This document shows, piece after piece, positions 61,300 to 64,000 of a stretch of 64,000 nt of DNA (the first letter of the stretch is position 1; each line of letters starts with the position of its first letter). Made by a program: the position numbers and the translations under genes. The notes under the pieces were generated by a model that saw only the letters and a program-made list of their open reading frames with translations, did no database searches and had not been told where the DNA came from. Source of the stretch: Cryptomeria japonica (taxonomy: Eukaryota; Streptophyta; Pinopsida; Cupressales; Cupressaceae); contig NC_081410.1 of the NCBI RefSeq assembly GCF_030272615.1, positions 222,881,415 through 222,945,414 on the forward strand, given 5' to 3'.

Positions 61300-64000
61300 C
61301 AAATAGTGTATCTAGCTTTGGTTTTGGGATGCCAAAATAAAATTATGCATCTTCTAAACTTCAAAGTCACCAACAATCTTCTATGGTTGTGATATTTTGG
61401 GGCATGAGACTACACAATAATTGTTGTGAACATATTTATAGAGTTCTTATTTCAATAATATCAAATAACTTATAAGAAATTCAATCAATTTCACACAGCT
61501 TATTTTGCTAAATTTGGTATTCACCATCTTCATATTTTAACTATATTTTGCATATTGGTTCATAGATCAAGATGTATGGTTGATACAACAATTGTACATA
61601 TAAAATAACCATTTAAGACTTTCTAGTAATCTATGAAGTTATGTGAATTAGGAATCAAGAACACTTGGTATGTCTAGTGTATAGGTTTTCTTCAAGGAAT
61701 TGGTATTGATTTCATCTGTCCTCTTCATAATACATTTTCAATCACTACTCCTCACATTTTGAAATGGATGTTCATAAAGGGGCTTTAGGGACAAGATATA
61801 CAAATCCTATGTATAAAATCAACTAAGAGAAAACAAAAAGAGCCACCATCAACCAAAATACATCAGTACTGGAAGCACACATTCATATGGAAGATGAAAA
61901 AATATTCCTCATAGATATAGTAGGCTTGATTTGCTTTGAGATTGCATTCAAACGAATTGTAGGTAATAGGGTATGTTCATCAGTTTTGAATGGATCAAAG
62001 AACCTTATCTTGAGAGGTCTACCCATTTGTAGACTGTATAATAATGAGTTGGAATTAAAAGAATAGTTTTTATCTAAATGTTTGATGTGTTATGAGATTC
62101 ATCACATTTGTTTTAGTCCTTCTTCAAAGAAAATCATAGTGCTTAAGATATTATTCAAAATCGGGATCAATGATATGTAGTTTTATTCATCAAAGAGATG
62201 ATCCAATATAAAATCTACATCTCTAAGATTCATCAACACAACCTTTTATCTCACTATTCATCTTCACATTCTTTTTTTTCAACTTCAATTTTAAAAATAT
62301 AACATAATTATTATAAAAAAATATTCTTTTTCTTTTACAAATATACACATACAAATTAATATTAATGCACATCAACATATAAATTTCTAAAAATTTAATT
62401 TTCAAATTAAAAAAAAATCTCTTACATATAAATTTAATAATTTATTCTAAATCACATTCTATGGAGAGGATGCATTTATCTCATGTCTCATACATTTATA
62501 TTCCGTTAGTGTGGCTATTGTGCACATAATATTCTTCCACATTATGAATACACTAAAAATGTTTAAGTATATGTGCCATCTTAGGTAAATTTAACTATTT
62601 ATAGGCTTTTTAAATGTTTATATGTGAAGATTCGAATTGATAATTTAAATGATTGAAATATTTAAATTTAGAAATATAAATAGTTATAATGGTATCTAAT
62701 GTATATAATTTAATATGATGTAGAAATAGAATATTTGGGGATCTAGAAAAAGATAATTTTAGTTTGGTATTTTTTTAAATTTAGAATAATGAAGATATAA
62801 AGACAAGTTTTGGCACTGAAGAAAAGTTAACAATTGCATATGTGTCTTGTATCTACGAATGTTTATTGTATAATTTGGTGACTTCTATTCTTCACTAGAT
62901 TAATTCACTTCAATTTCGTATGTACTTCCTAATACTTATATCAACTCACAAAAGAAGCATAAAATATACAATTAAATTTTTTTAATCATACATATGCTAC
63001 AAGGATGATTCTCTAGATTTAGATTCCTTCTATTGTAACAAATCTAAATATATACTCTTTAGAATAAGAAAGTACATACTAATTCTAAATAATTATAATA
63101 AAAAAAAAACTATTCAATGTATTTGAATACAAGAATGTGACAACACATTGCACAAACTTCTATTTAATTAACTTTAAGAAAAAAATATAAATAAAAATTG
63201 ATAAATTTTAAATTTTAAAAGGTAAAATTAATGATTGTGAGGGCGACCTTACAAGATACTAGGTCTTCCAATTGGGGCAGTCGTACAAAAGCTTGCCTTT
63301 CATTTGTTTTAATAGTAATAATAACAATAACGAATATCAAGACAAATTTTAGGCACCTAATCAAAATGGTATAAGAATATATGAACGTGAAAAAGAGGCC
63401 AAGCATGTTGATTCCAAATTTAATGCATTGGCTTGCGTGCAGTTTTTCCTTAAAGTCGTTAGACAGGATTGCACACAATCATATTTATATATATGAATAT
63501 TAGATATGGGTTATGTATATTCCACTAATTTAATTAGAGGTTAGCTATAATTCTAGAAAAAGAAATTTGATTATTTATTTTATTTTTTATACGATTTTAA
63601 TATATTCTATGGTTTTGTAATTTTTTTAATTATCAATATGAAATTTAAATTCTACATTTTATCATATGATACCATTTTGTTAAGTGCTTTTTAATTAAAA
63701 TTTTAAATATTGTTTATTTTGGATTAGATTATATTAAAAGGGATTATAATCATGATGTGCTCTTTTGTTTCAAAAAATTCAAAATGGTCATAAACCAAGC
63801 CCGTTGAGCTAAGACATGATCATTAGCCATAAACGTGTACAACAAAAAGTTCAAATTGTGCACCTTTTGTTTTGTTTTGATTTTTTGTTTTTTTAATATC
63901 TATTATTGTGTATTTAGAAGCATCATCTTAGGAAACTTTTTATATTGATATTGATTGGTAAATGTTTGCATTTATAGCTTGAATTGCACATGATCTCAAT
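61300..64000. other. AT-rich intergenic DNA, nothing recognised
   Basis: No coding frame with family likeness. A weak plus-strand protein-like stretch at about 61760-62065 (MDVHKGALGTRYTNP and on) has stops and no recognised relative. 62250-63200 and 63480-64000 are very AT-rich with short T and A runs. No RNA gene seen. Confidence 0.35.

Noticed and set aside
63215-63478. Minus-strand 87-codon frame with hydrophobic segment
   Set aside because: AT-rich surroundings favour Ile/Phe/Leu-rich chance frames; no family likeness or start context.

Overview
The window is repeat-rich nuclear DNA from a seed plant with a large genome. A conifer or other gymnosperm is the most likely source: the DNA is AT-rich, the elements are old and full of stops, they nest several layers deep, and LTRs reach 4 kb. 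That is an inference from style, not a species identification. I see no intact host gene, no rRNA or tRNA gene, no CRISPR array and no bacterial-type gene.

Layout. 1-5045 (minus): a non-autonomous copia-type element. It has an LTR, a primer site, a gag with a coiled coil and four CCHC knuckles, and then a long unrecognised reading frame where pol would be expected; it runs off the left edge. 5046-6313: a second LTR of the same family in the opposite orientation, so the two LTRs form a large palindrome. 6314-13950 (minus): a full-length but decayed copia element with its 3' LTR truncated by the neighbouring LTR. 12875-16960: a 2,043-bp direct tandem duplication that copied part of that element's 5' LTR and its flank. 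17354-17509: three 52-bp repeats. 20180-21200: a gypsy integrase relic. 22935-27194: an old giant solo LTR. 27362-40517: a non-autonomous gypsy element (gag and protease-like region only) with three LTR insertions in its own LTRs, one of them a 4,165-bp solo LTR with a perfect target-site duplication. 40441-41130: a near-identical 345-bp tandem duplication. 42350-43325: LINE ORF1. 43340-46898: the 3' half of a gypsy chromovirus. 46899-53320: a copia element with a truncated 5' LTR. 53923-58405 (minus): a broken plant mobile domain (PMD) locus with a candidate promoter and first exon, interrupted by a solo LTR. 58950-61299: a second solo LTR of that family, itself carrying a copia solo LTR. 61300-64000: AT-rich, nothing recognised.

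How the parts relate. Terminal TG/CA and 5-bp target-site duplications at five to six insertions allow an order of events to be read. The copia families share two short LTR modules, a C-run motif near the 3' end and a GGTTTTTCCC module, which find every copia LTR in the window on either strand. The least explained items are the large unknown reading frame in the non-autonomous copia element and the PMD locus with its CATATCGA repeat arrays.
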